Source: Oscillospiraceae bacterium
GTDB taxonomy: Bacteria > Bacillota > Clostridia > Saccharofermentanales > Saccharofermentanaceae
Assembly: GCA_900176545.1 (NCBI GenBank)
Contig: FWXP01000004.1
Coordinates: forward strand, 124,001-188,000
Direction of reading: 5' to 3'
DNA: 64,000 nt
Made by a program: the position numbers and the translations under genes. Shown piece after piece: positions 53,399-61,502 of the stretch; positions within the stretch are counted from its first letter, which is position 1, and the number at the start of each line of letters is the position of its first letter. Below the pieces are notes generated by a model. That model saw only the letters and a program-made list of their open reading frames with translations, did not search any database and had not been told where the DNA came from.

Positions 53399-54432
53399 TT
53401 GCAGCTTCGTATGTGAAGATGCCATCTTATAGGCTCGGGGACATATCCTCTCTTGCATACGGCATCTGTTATAGAAGTCAGGATATCGTGCCTCTTGTGA
53501 CCTAAGGAAGTTATCCTTGAAGCAGTACTTGCATAGTAGCTGTTGTCGAAGCTGACGACTTCTATATCCGATCTTTTTTCTTTCCTTAAGATCTCCTTGA
53601 GGCGGTATGCCAGTTCGTCGTTCTGGCATATGACTGCGGATGCATCTTTTCTTATCTCGCGTGAGATCTTAAGAAGGAATTCTTCGCTTCCGCTGAGCAT
53701 TTCGCGGCGCTCTTTTGCCGTAAAGAAAAATGCTCTTTGCTGCTCAAAATGAAGCCCGTTCTCATGAAGTGCATCTACGAAGTTCTTATACCTTGTAAGA
53801 CCTCTTGAATCGTCTATACGAAATGCACACGCTATGTCCGTATGCCCCTTCTCCTTAAGGTAGGAGACAAGGGTTCGTATGCCGTCTTTATCGTCTTCTC
53901 TTATGCATACTGCATCCTTTGGAAAAGGGTAGGCGGTATAAAGATATATCACGGGTATATCCTTGTTATCTAAGGCTTCTATAAGAGCCTTGTTGTGGTT
54001 GGGAACAATGTCGCATATAGGCTCTATAAGGACTGCGGCAGGGCAGGCGGATATGGCTTGGGAAAGTGCATCTCTTTCCCTGTCGTAGGAGCCGCCTGTG
54101 GAGATGCAGGTAAGGTCGTAACCGTTCTTCTTGAGCTCCGGCCTGAGGGAAGATATAAAGTCGGGATTGATATATTCATCTTCGTCTTCGACAATAAGGA
54201 ATATCTTATTGCTCTTAGTAGCATTCTCGGAGATATAGGAACCGCTGCCTCGCTTCTTTACGATAAGACCTTTATCCACCATAAGGTCCAGCGCGGATCT
54301 TACCGTCTGGCGGCTGCATGAATATGTACGGCACAGCTCGTCTTCGGAGGGAAGGCGCATCTTGCCTTCGTGGCGCATCTGAGTGAGCTGCGCCTCCAGT
54401 TCGTATGCGATAGTCCTGTATATCCCGGCCAT
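53395..54432 (-). CDS. GntR/LacI hybrid transcriptional regulator (AraR-like)
   Basis: Predicted sugar-responsive repressor of 345 residues. Residues about 3-68 form a GntR-type winged helix (LPSEDELCRTYSCSRQTVRSALDLM, VKKRGSGSY). The rest is a LacI/GalR-type ligand domain (IFLIVEDEDEYINPDF, ICDIVPNHNKALIEAL, CQNDELAYRLKEIL). A GTG at 54441 is in frame, but GGGAG fits ATG 54432. It is divergent from the sugar importer operon and likely binds the 16-bp palindrome at 54702. Confidence 0.88.
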   Translation of the reverse strand: MAGIYRTIAYELEAQLTQMRHEGKMRLPSEDELCRTYSCSRQTVRSALDLMVDKGLIVKKRGSGSYISENATKSNKIFLIVEDEDEYINPDFISSLRPELKKNGYDLTCISTGGSYDRERDALSQAISACPAAVLIEPICDIVPNHNKALIEALDNKDIPVIYLYTAYPFPKDAVCIREDDKDGIRTLVSYLKEKGHTDIACAFRIDDSRGLTRYKNFVDALHENGLHFEQQRAFFFTAKERREMLSGSEEFLLKISREIRKDASAVICQNDELAYRLKEILRKEKRSDIEVVSFDNSYYASTASRITSLGHKRHDILTSITDAVCKRGYVPEPIRWHLHIRSCN

Positions 54433-54618
54433 CTTCCACACTCCCGTAAGATAATCGTTGTGCTTATCTATACCTTATAAGAGAGGGCAGAAGGCATCAA
54501 TTCAGAAATCTTCAGATTGAGGCAGAAGGAACTTTTTGATGCTCGGATATCTTATCGGGTTTTATTCTGTGATATTAAGATTTTCAAGTAGGCATTGAGC
54601 CTTGTTGTCAGATCGCAA

Positions 54619-54665
54619 TAAGAAATCAGCATACGTGTCTTATACCCATCGTAAGAAATCTGCAT
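54619..54665 (+). promoter_or_regulatory. Direct-repeat activator site of the sugar importer
   Basis: TAAGAAATCAGCAT (54619-54632) and TAAGAAATCTGCAT (54652-54665) differ at one base and are 33 bp apart, about three helical turns. The downstream copy ends just before the -35 region of a promoter with a poor -35. This suits an AraC-family activator such as the regulator at 44556. Confidence 0.65.
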
Positions 54666-54696
54666 CCATATCAGAAGATATTCAACAACATGTTTC

Positions 54697-54717
54697 TATA
54701 AGACCTGATATCAGGTC
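54697..54717 (+). promoter_or_regulatory. Importer promoter -10 and 16-bp operator palindrome
   Basis: TATAAG (54697-54702) has no consensus -35 box. The perfect palindrome GACCTGATATCAGGTC (54702-54717) is centred on the expected start point (about 54709). It is a likely repressor site, best matched to the divergent GntR/LacI protein. Confidence 0.65.
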
Positions 54718-54893
54718 GAGTTGTATGCTTTTTATCCTTCTTCACGGAAGTTGTATTTGGGCAGGATGACCATTCCTTCAGAGGCATACGAGGATCGTGG
54801 AGGGCATATCTTCGTTGTGGTCAAATGTAGTCAGTAACGGGGAATGCCCCCGGATGCCAAAACAAATCTATATATCAGAGAGGGGAAAAAGAA
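54718..54893 (+). other. Long 5' leader of the importer operon
   Basis: About 180 nt lie between the predicted start point and the ATG. The leader contains a short GC hairpin (CGGGG/CCCCG near 54838-54853) but no gene, T-box or riboswitch that I recognise. GAGAGGGGAAA supplies the ribosome site. The whole gap to the divergent gene is 461 bp. Confidence 0.5.
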
Positions 54894-55871
54894 ATGAAGA
54901 AATTTCTGAAAACACTGATCGGCGCTACATTGGCATTCTCGATGGCTTTCGGAGCCGTTGGATGCGCAGCTAAGCAGGCAGCTGAAGCAGCAGGAGAAGG
55001 TAACGGACTTATCAAGGTCGGCATCATCAACAACGATCCCAACGAGTCAGGTTATCGTACTGCAAACGACAGGGACATGAAGGCTACATTCACTGAAGAG
55101 AACGGATACGAAGCTTCTTTCTACTACAGCCTTAAGAACGAAGACCAGATCGCAGCTGCTCAGCAGTTTGTACAGGATGAGGTTGATTATCTCCTTATCT
55201 CTGCTGCAGGTACATCAGGTTGGGATTCCGTATTGCAGGATGCTCAGGATGCAGGTATCAAGGTAATCCTCTTCGACAGAACCATCGATGCAGACGAGAG
55301 CCTTTACGAGGCTTCCATCGTATCCGATATGGCTCAGGAAGGTCAGACTGCAGTTGACTGGCTCGCAGGTCAGAACCTTGATGAGTACAACATCATCCAC
55401 CTTCAGGGTGTAATGGGATCTTCCGCTCAGATCGGACGTTCCGGCGCTCTCCAGGACATGGCTGATTCCAATGCTAACTGGAACATCGTTAAGCAGCAGA
55501 CAGCTGAGTGGAACGCAGAGACAGCACAGCAGATCGTTCAGTCCGTTATCGATTCCGGTACAGAGTTCAACGTTATCTACGCTGAGAACGATGATATGGC
55601 AAGAGGTGCCGTTCAGGCTCTCGACGCAGCTAACATCTCTCACGGTATCGGCGGCGACGTTATCATCATGGGCTTCGACTGCAACTCCTGGGCACTTGAG
55701 GAACTCCTTGCAGGTAACTGGAACTACGACGGCCAGTGCAATCCTTTCCAGGCTTCCTATATCGACGACATCATCAAGAACGGAGCTTCCGAGAAGGTAG
55801 TCATCATGGAGGAGAGAGGCTTCGAGGCTGCTACTATCACACAGGAAGACGTTGATAATTACGGTATCTGA
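54894..55871 (+). CDS. Sugar ABC transporter substrate-binding lipoprotein, YtfQ family
   Basis: A 325-residue binding protein with signal peptide MKKFLKTLIGATLAFSMAFG ending in lipobox Cys24 (GAVGC). The mature part has KVGIINNDPNESGYRTAND, QAVDW-type hinge segments and YAENDDMARGAVQALD, as in YtfQ-type galactofuranose-binding proteins. It is a homologue of the sensory lipoprotein at 47586 but encoded with the permeases. A terminator-like hairpin follows, typical for binding proteins made in excess. Confidence 0.9.
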   Translation: MKKFLKTLIGATLAFSMAFGAVGCAAKQAAEAAGEGNGLIKVGIINNDPNESGYRTANDRDMKATFTEENGYEASFYYSLKNEDQIAAAQQFVQDEVDYLLISAAGTSGWDSVLQDAQDAGIKVILFDRTIDADESLYEASIVSDMAQEGQTAVDWLAGQNLDEYNIIHLQGVMGSSAQIGRSGALQDMADSNANWNIVKQQTAEWNAETAQQIVQSVIDSGTEFNVIYAENDDMARGAVQALDAANISHGIGGDVIIMGFDCNSWALEELLAGNWNYDGQCNPFQASYIDDIIKNGASEKVVIMEERGFEAATITQEDVDNYGI

Positions 55872-55910
55872 TAAAGAAGATAGCGACACTTAAGATCACA
55901 TGAGACTTTC

Positions 55911-55951
55911 GGGTGTGCGGTGTGGACTGCCCGCATCGCACACCCTCTTTA
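55911..55951 (+). terminator. Attenuator-like hairpin between binding protein and ATPase genes
   Basis: Nine-base stem GGGTGTGCG/CGCACACCC followed by TCTTTAT. Partial termination here would leave more binding protein than membrane subunits. Confidence 0.7.
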
Positions 55952-55978
55952 TGTAAAAAGACAGGAGTTAAGAGTAGT

Positions 55979-57493
55979 ATGGAAAAGAACTCTGTTTTGG
56001 AGATGCGCGGGATATGTAAATACTTTCCCGGTGTCCGCGCATTGGAGCAGGTCGACTTCACCTTAAGAGAAGGTGAGATCCACGCTCTCATGGGTGAGAA
56101 CGGTGCAGGTAAATCCACTCTCATCAAGGTCCTTACCGGTGTCTATCACAAGGACGGCGGCGAGGTATATATCAAGGGTATCGACAAGCCCGCGGTAATA
56201 AGATCTCCGCAGGACGCGCAGAATGTCGGTATAAGTACCGTATATCAGGAGATCACGTTGTGTCCCAATCTGACGGTTGCCGAGAATATGTATATCGGCA
56301 GGACAAAGGGACTTCTTACGAATTGGAAAAAGATCAATGCAGATGCCGGAAAGCTCCTTGACGATCTCGGTATCCCTGCGATCCCCGGCCAGCAGCTGGG
56401 CAGCTGTTCCATTGCGGTACAGCAGATGATCGCCATCGCACGTGCAGTTGATATGAACTGTAAGGTGCTCATATTAGACGAGCCTACATCCTCTCTCGAC
56501 GAGCAGGAGGTAGCTAAGCTCTTCAAGTTGATGCTGGACCTGAAGAAGAAGGGCGTAGGCATCATCTTCGTGACACACTTTCTTGAACAGGTATATGAAG
56601 TCTGCGACCGTATCACCGTTCTTCGCGACGGTAAGCTGGTCGGAGAATATGTTATAGAAGATCTTCCACGTGTACAGCTGGTATCCAAGATGCTCGGCAA
56701 GGATTTTGATGATATGGCCGACATCAAGAGCGAGTCTGACACGGAAAATATAGATTACTCATCCACACCCGTATATCAGGCCAAGGGTCTTGAAGGTACT
56801 ACAGGTATCAAGCCATTCGACTTCAGTATCCACAAGGGTGAGGTTAACGGCTTTACGGGTCTTCTCGGATCAGGCCGAAGCGAATGCGTACGTGCTATCT
56901 TCGGTGCCGATAAGGTAAACGGCGGTGAAGTCCTGATCGACGGTAAGCCCGTCAAGATCAATAAGCCTTTAGATGCCATGAAGAACGGTATCTCTTATCT
57001 TCCTGAGGATCGTAAGAGAGACGGTATCGTAGGAGACCTCTCTGTAAGGGATAATATCATCCTGGCGCTTCAGGTCATGAAGGGATTCTTCAAGCCCATC
57101 TCAAGGGCGCAGGCTGAAGAATTCGCTGACGAATATATTAAGCTCTTGAACATAAAGACAGCTTCCTCGGAGACTCCTATCAAGTCACTCTCGGGCGGTA
57201 ATCAGCAGAAGGTAATACTTGCCAGATGGCTCCTTGCAAATCCCAAGTATCTGATCCTCGACGAGCCCACGAGAGGTATCGATATCGGAACTAAAGTTGA
57301 GATACAAAAGCTCGTTCTAAAGCTCGCGGGAGAAGGCAAGAGCGTCACGTTTATCTCATCCGAGATCGACGAGATGATCCGTACATGTTCAAGGCTCGTA
57401 GTACTTCGTGACGGCAAGGTCGTAGGCGAACTTAAGGGCGATGAACTCACACAAAATAAGATCATGGCAACGATCGCAGGAGGTGAATCCTGA
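55979..57493 (+). CDS. Sugar ABC transporter ATP-binding protein, YtfR family
   Basis: Cytoplasmic ATPase of 504 residues with two fused ABC domains, as in Mgl/Rbs/Ytf importers. Domain 1 has Walker A GENGAGKS and Walker B VLILDEPTSSLDEQE. Domain 2 has a degenerate P-loop (GLLGSGRSE), as usual, plus SLSGGNQQKVILARWL and LDEPTRGIDIG. The frame extends 22 codons upstream into the hairpin; ATG 55979 with AGGAG is the start. Its stop overlaps the next ATG. Confidence 0.93.
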   Translation: MEKNSVLEMRGICKYFPGVRALEQVDFTLREGEIHALMGENGAGKSTLIKVLTGVYHKDGGEVYIKGIDKPAVIRSPQDAQNVGISTVYQEITLCPNLTVAENMYIGRTKGLLTNWKKINADAGKLLDDLGIPAIPGQQLGSCSIAVQQMIAIARAVDMNCKVLILDEPTSSLDEQEVAKLFKLMLDLKKKGVGIIFVTHFLEQVYEVCDRITVLRDGKLVGEYVIEDLPRVQLVSKMLGKDFDDMADIKSESDTENIDYSSTPVYQAKGLEGTTGIKPFDFSIHKGEVNGFTGLLGSGRSECVRAIFGADKVNGGEVLIDGKPVKINKPLDAMKNGISYLPEDRKRDGIVGDLSVRDNIILALQVMKGFFKPISRAQAEEFADEYIKLLNIKTASSETPIKSLSGGNQQKVILARWLLANPKYLILDEPTRGIDIGTKVEIQKLVLKLAGEGKSVTFISSEIDEMIRTCSRLVVLRDGKVVGELKGDELTQNKIMATIAGGES

Positions 57494-58596
57494 TGTCATC
57501 CAATACAGTTAAGAAACAGACTTCTCTTGCGGGACTGGCAAAGTCCGTAGTCCGCAAGCAGATCTTTATCCCGATAGCGGCACTCCTTATCCTGGTGCTC
57601 TTCAATCTGATCGCGGATCCTTCATTCTTCCAGATCACATTGCAGCCCAACAGCGAAGGTTATAACGTTCTCTCGGGTAATATAATCTCGATAATAGACA
57701 GAGCATCGGAGCTCGTCATCCTTGCTATCGGAATGACCCTTGTTACTTCCGCTTCGGGAGGACAGGATATCTCGGTAGGTGCTACTATCGCCATCGCAGG
57801 TTCAGTCGTACTCAGAGTGCTCTGCGGATCCAACACGAGACCTGATACTCTTCAGGCTCCCGTCATCGTGGCTTTCATCGTATGCTGTCTCGTATCGATG
57901 CTCTTCGGTGCATTCAACGGCACACTCGTAGCATACTTTAAGATACAGCCCATGGTAGCAACGCTCATAATGTTCACTGCAGGAAGATCAATAGCAGCAT
58001 GGATCAACAATAATGAGCTTCCCGTTATAAGCGATCCTAAGTTCGCATACTACGGCAACTTCATTCCCGGTATCCCGATCCCGACTCCCGTATTCATCAC
58101 GGCAGCATGTCTTATCGTGATCGCACTTGTTCTGAAGTTTACTAACCTGAGGCTCTATTCACAGGCTGTAGGTATCAATCCTCATTCCTCCAGGCTCAAC
58201 GGTATCAACCCTCAGATGATCAAGTTCATCACTTTCGTTATCTTAGGCCTTTGCGTTGCAGTCGCAGGCTTTATAAAGGTAAGTCGTCTTAGTACCATCA
58301 ACTACTCCGTAGTAGCAAAGGATATTGAGATGGATGCCATCCTCGCGGTAGCTCTCGGAGGTAATGCATTAGGCGGAGGTAAGTTCAACATGACCGCTTC
58401 CGTTATCGGCGCATACGTTATCCAGTTCCTTACGACCACACTTTATAAGTACGATGTAGATTCTGCTGCTATCTCCGCATATAAGGCCGTAGTAGTAATA
58501 ATCCTCGTAGTATTAAGTGCACCTATCGTAAGAGAGAAGATGGGTGAAGTTAAGAAGAAACTCTTCCCTGCGAAGACAGCAAAGGAGGCGGCTTGA
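57493..58596 (+). CDS. Sugar ABC transporter permease, YtfT-like
   Basis: Integral membrane permease of 367 residues with about nine helices. It carries the family motifs GMTLVTSASGGQDISVGATIAIAG and LGGNALGGGKFNMTASVIGA (EAA-like loop). The first 25 residues are polar. It overlaps the ATPase gene (TGATG) and is followed one base later by the second permease gene, giving a heterodimeric permease. Confidence 0.92.
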   Translation: MSSNTVKKQTSLAGLAKSVVRKQIFIPIAALLILVLFNLIADPSFFQITLQPNSEGYNVLSGNIISIIDRASELVILAIGMTLVTSASGGQDISVGATIAIAGSVVLRVLCGSNTRPDTLQAPVIVAFIVCCLVSMLFGAFNGTLVAYFKIQPMVATLIMFTAGRSIAAWINNNELPVISDPKFAYYGNFIPGIPIPTPVFITAACLIVIALVLKFTNLRLYSQAVGINPHSSRLNGINPQMIKFITFVILGLCVAVAGFIKVSRLSTINYSVVAKDIEMDAILAVALGGNALGGGKFNMTASVIGAYVIQFLTTTLYKYDVDSAAISAYKAVVVIILVVLSAPIVREKMGEVKKKLFPAKTAKEAA

Positions 58597-58597
58597 T

Positions 58598-59656
58598 ATG
58601 TCATCTAATACTAAAGCTTCTACTCCTGCTCTTAAGAAGATGTTCGACAGGAAGACGATGACGGATACGAGAGTACTTCTGATCATCACCATAGCGGTAT
58701 TCCTCATCATGTATGCAAGTGCCGTCATATTCCTCGGCAAGGGATTTTCCAAGCCTCAGACATTCTTCAATATCCTTAACGAGAACGCAGCTCTGATCAT
58801 CCTGTCATGCGGCATGAGCCTCGTCATGATCACAGGCGGTATCGACATCTCCGTAGGACAGGTAACGGCTCTTTGCTGTATGTCCTGTGCTGTGCACCTG
58901 GACTTCCATAACGGCTCCGTATTCACGGCTCTTCTTATTTCCCTCGGAATAGGACTTGCCTTCGGACTTATCCAGGGCTTCCTCATAGCCTACCTGAAGA
59001 TACAGCCTTTCATAGTCACCCTGGCGGGAATGTTCTTTGCCAAGGGCATGACCACCATCGTAAATGCCACTCAGTTCAATGTAGAGAACGAAGAGTTCAA
59101 GGCTTTGAAGGCAACAAGGATCACGGTACCCGGCATGGGCTCCGTCAACAAGGCAGGCAACTATGTTCCCGCATATGTAGAGATAGGTGTCATCGTAGCA
59201 CTCGTCATAGTCATCCTTCTCTTTATCCTTCTTAGATGGACTAAGCTCGGAAGAGGATTCTACGCTGTAGGCGGTAACAACCAGAGCGCCAACATGCTCG
59301 GTATCAACGTAACAAGGACCAAGTTCATGGCACACCTTCTCTGCGGTTTCCTTGCAGGTATCGGAGGATTCGTATACTTCATGCATGTAGGTTCAGGTTC
59401 TCCTTCCCATGCGTCAGGTGCAGAGATGAATGCCATCGCTTCTTCCATCATCGGAGGCACGATGCTCACGGGCGGCGTAGGTAATATCGTAGGAACATTA
59501 TTCGGAGTCCTTTCCTTGAGCACAATCAAGAATATCGTATCTTCCTTAGGTCTTGACGAAGCATGGTGGACCAATATCACCATCGCGGCAATGCTCTGCA
59601 TATTCCTCCTCGTTCAGAGCGTTGTCCTTGCCAGAAAGAACAGGAAGAAAGCATAA
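58598..59656 (+). CDS. Sugar ABC transporter permease, YjfF-like
   Basis: Second permease of 352 residues, about nine helices. It has GMSLVMITGGIDISVGQVTALCC and the loop IASSIIGGTMLTGGVGNIVGTLFG. AAGGAGG lies inside the end of the previous gene, so ATG 58598 is preferred over an in-frame ATG at 58544. It completes a YtfQ-R-T-YjfF type importer, known in E. coli for galactofuranose. Confidence 0.92.
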   Translation: MSSNTKASTPALKKMFDRKTMTDTRVLLIITIAVFLIMYASAVIFLGKGFSKPQTFFNILNENAALIILSCGMSLVMITGGIDISVGQVTALCCMSCAVHLDFHNGSVFTALLISLGIGLAFGLIQGFLIAYLKIQPFIVTLAGMFFAKGMTTIVNATQFNVENEEFKALKATRITVPGMGSVNKAGNYVPAYVEIGVIVALVIVILLFILLRWTKLGRGFYAVGGNNQSANMLGINVTRTKFMAHLLCGFLAGIGGFVYFMHVGSGSPSHASGAEMNAIASSIIGGTMLTGGVGNIVGTLFGVLSLSTIKNIVSSLGLDEAWWTNITIAAMLCIFLLVQSVVLARKNRKKA

Positions 59657-59709
59657 ACGCGTTATGTTAGTTTTTCATCAATAAGCCAAACCCTTCCAAA
59701 CACACGATC

Positions 59710-59740
59710 AGCCCCCAAGGTCATTCGGATCTTGGGGGTT
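59710..59740 (+). terminator. Terminator after the sugar importer operon
   Basis: CCCCCAAG/CTTGGGGG with an 11-base loop, extended by wobble pairs, followed by TTGGTG. An outer pairing of AAACACA with GTGTATGTTT can lengthen the stem. Confidence 0.75.
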
Positions 59741-59845
59741 GGTGTATGTTTTGCCATAATTGGAGACCAAATATTAACATTTAGGGGTGTACTCCGTGGG
59801 ATCGTATGGGTAATATATTCCTAAACTAAATTTGAGAGAGATCTT

Positions 59846-60134
59846 ATGAGTAAAAAGAAGTCGAACCTTATATCAAAGTGCGTGATCTTGATGGTCATAA
59901 ATATCTTCCTGACATTCTATGTATTCGGAATGCCAAAGATCTACGAGAACAAGGCTCACTTTACTGAGGACCGCCTGATATTCATCCCCAGGTCGGATTT
60001 TCCGGAATACTATTCATACTTCCCCCCATCACAATTACTACTATAAGTTGGATGAAGATATTACTGCTACGGATCTGGACGGAGAAGAAGTACTTCTTAA
60101 GAAGGGTCTGATCTTTCCGATGACATGTAAATGA
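59846..60134 (+). pseudogene. Small exported protein gene with a poly-C frameshift
   Basis: ATG 59846 opens a frame with one N-terminal hydrophobic helix (about 12-30) and stops after 66 codons. A run of six C at 60022-60027 lies at the break. Removing one C would join SYFP to HHNYYYKLDEDITATDLDG and run to the stop at 60132-60134, giving a natural 95-residue product. It is either a slippage-controlled gene, a recent mutation or an assembly error. Function unknown. Confidence 0.65.
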
Positions 60135-60158
60135 TAAGAGTATAAAGGGAGTAGACAG

Positions 60159-60572
60159 ATGAAAAAGTACGAAGCGCGTGACCTTGATTACTATCTGAGG
60201 TTCTACACGATCCCGAGAGTAGTCGTGTGGATAGTGACGGCGATCTTTGCCGTTATCCTGACGGTCACCGAAGAGAACATATTAAAAGGTCTCTTCATGG
60301 CATTGCTATTGATGTCTCCCTGGATAATCGCCGTACATCTCTTTACTCACTTCAGGAAGAAGTCCTTAAGGCGAGCATTTGACCGCGGAGTCAGATCAGG
60401 ACTATACAAGGTCTATACGGATCAGATGATTCGCAGGGTCATGGTCCCGGATGACGGGGGAAAGGAATTCGCTTACAACAGGCCCCGCTACCGATTAGGA
60501 TGCGGAAACTACAGATGTAAGTTCGTTCAGGATAATAAGAACTGCTGGATAACGGAGCTTGTACCCGAGTGA
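60159..60572 (+). CDS. Small membrane protein with two helices
   Basis: A 137-residue protein with two membrane helices (about 20-40 and 44-64), then a basic segment (HFRKKSLRRAFDRG) and a C-terminal domain with conserved-looking Cys (RLGCGNYRCKF, NCW). No family is recognised. The start is supported by AAGGGAG upstream. It lies 24 bp after the frameshifted gene and may be in one operon with it. Confidence 0.65.
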   Translation: MKKYEARDLDYYLRFYTIPRVVVWIVTAIFAVILTVTEENILKGLFMALLLMSPWIIAVHLFTHFRKKSLRRAFDRGVRSGLYKVYTDQMIRRVMVPDDGGKEFAYNRPRYRLGCGNYRCKFVQDNKNCWITELVPE

Positions 60573-60626
60573 AAACAAGATATTGCTTGTGATGTATTTT
60601 AGTCAAAAATGATAAGGAGATAAGTT

Positions 60627-61241
60627 ATGAAGAAGTTTGTTGCAGCATTGTTGACAGCGTCGGTCGTATTCTCCCTTACGGGATGTCAGAAGATCAATGA
60701 CAAGAAGATCATCAAGACATATCAGGATATTCTGGATGCTGAAGAGGAAGATGCGGAGAAAGTAGTAAAGAAGCTCGAGCGCCATGACTATACATATTTC
60801 GACGACGGTTATTATTTTCTTTGCGATAAGGGGGATACGAAGGATGTATATTCGGCTATCGAGATGGATGAATTCTTCGGTAAGCCCGGCAGCATCGTAT
60901 CCTCAGTAAATTACCTGTACGCAGATGAGAAGAACAACGGCGACAGGGCGGTGGTATTCATATCCTACATCACCCTTGATGACAAGGACGCAGTGGATGA
61001 ACTGTTCGAAGATACGGAAGACATATGGGATGATTTTGATGAAGACTACGTAGAGAAAGATTCCGATATCGATGACGATCGTATGCTGGCGGTATTTGAA
61101 GATGATTGGGGCGATGCTACACTCTATCTCGGAATCTATCGTGAAGGCAACAGTGCGATAATCATCGTCTCAGTCAATGATACAGATCTGATCGAAGACT
61201 TCTGCGGTGAACTTGATATCGAGAGTCCTTCCGATATTTGA
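60627..61241 (+). CDS. Acidic lipoprotein of unknown function
   Basis: Predicted lipoprotein of 204 residues. Signal peptide MKKFVAALLTASVVFSLTGC (Cys20), followed by a very acidic body rich in Asp and Glu (DAEEEDAEKV, DDFDEDYVEKDSDIDDD). No linker or known domain is seen. AAGGAGATAAG precedes the ATG. It may bind cations or act with the neighbouring small membrane proteins; that is a guess. Confidence 0.75.
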   Translation: MKKFVAALLTASVVFSLTGCQKINDKKIIKTYQDILDAEEEDAEKVVKKLERHDYTYFDDGYYFLCDKGDTKDVYSAIEMDEFFGKPGSIVSSVNYLYADEKNNGDRAVVFISYITLDDKDAVDELFEDTEDIWDDFDEDYVEKDSDIDDDRMLAVFEDDWGDATLYLGIYREGNSAIIIVSVNDTDLIEDFCGELDIESPSDI

Positions 61242-61269
61242 GACGAGGAGCGATGTGAAAGGAATAATT

Positions 61270-61500
61270 ATGAGCTTACTTATTATTGATACGACAAGAG
61301 AAGAACGTGAGAAGATAGTTGCCGAGTCCATAGGCAATATCGAAGGTTCCTGTGACGGATGCGCAGCGGGACTTGCCGAGATGTATCAGGATTATATAGA
61401 CGGCAAGCGTGAGATACGCGATATCAATATGGAATTCAGAGCAAGGTTCGTATCGGGCGACGAAGGTCCCGACAAGTCTTCCTGCGGTTACACAAGGTAA
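61270..61500 (+). CDS. Small cysteine-containing protein (76 residues)
   Basis: Cytoplasmic protein starting MSLLIIDTTREEREKIVAES, with Cys pairs in GSCDGCAAGLAEMYQDYIDG and SSCGYTR. The C-x2-C plus a third Cys may bind metal. AAAGGAA precedes ATG 61270; an in-frame ATG at 61207 lies inside the upstream gene. The segment GLAEMYQDYIDGKREIRDIN looks familiar from clostridial small proteins of unknown role. It ends two bases before the stop of the convergent gene. Confidence 0.65.
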   Translation: MSLLIIDTTREEREKIVAESIGNIEGSCDGCAAGLAEMYQDYIDGKREIRDINMEFRARFVSGDEGPDKSSCGYTR

Positions 61501-61502
61501 TA

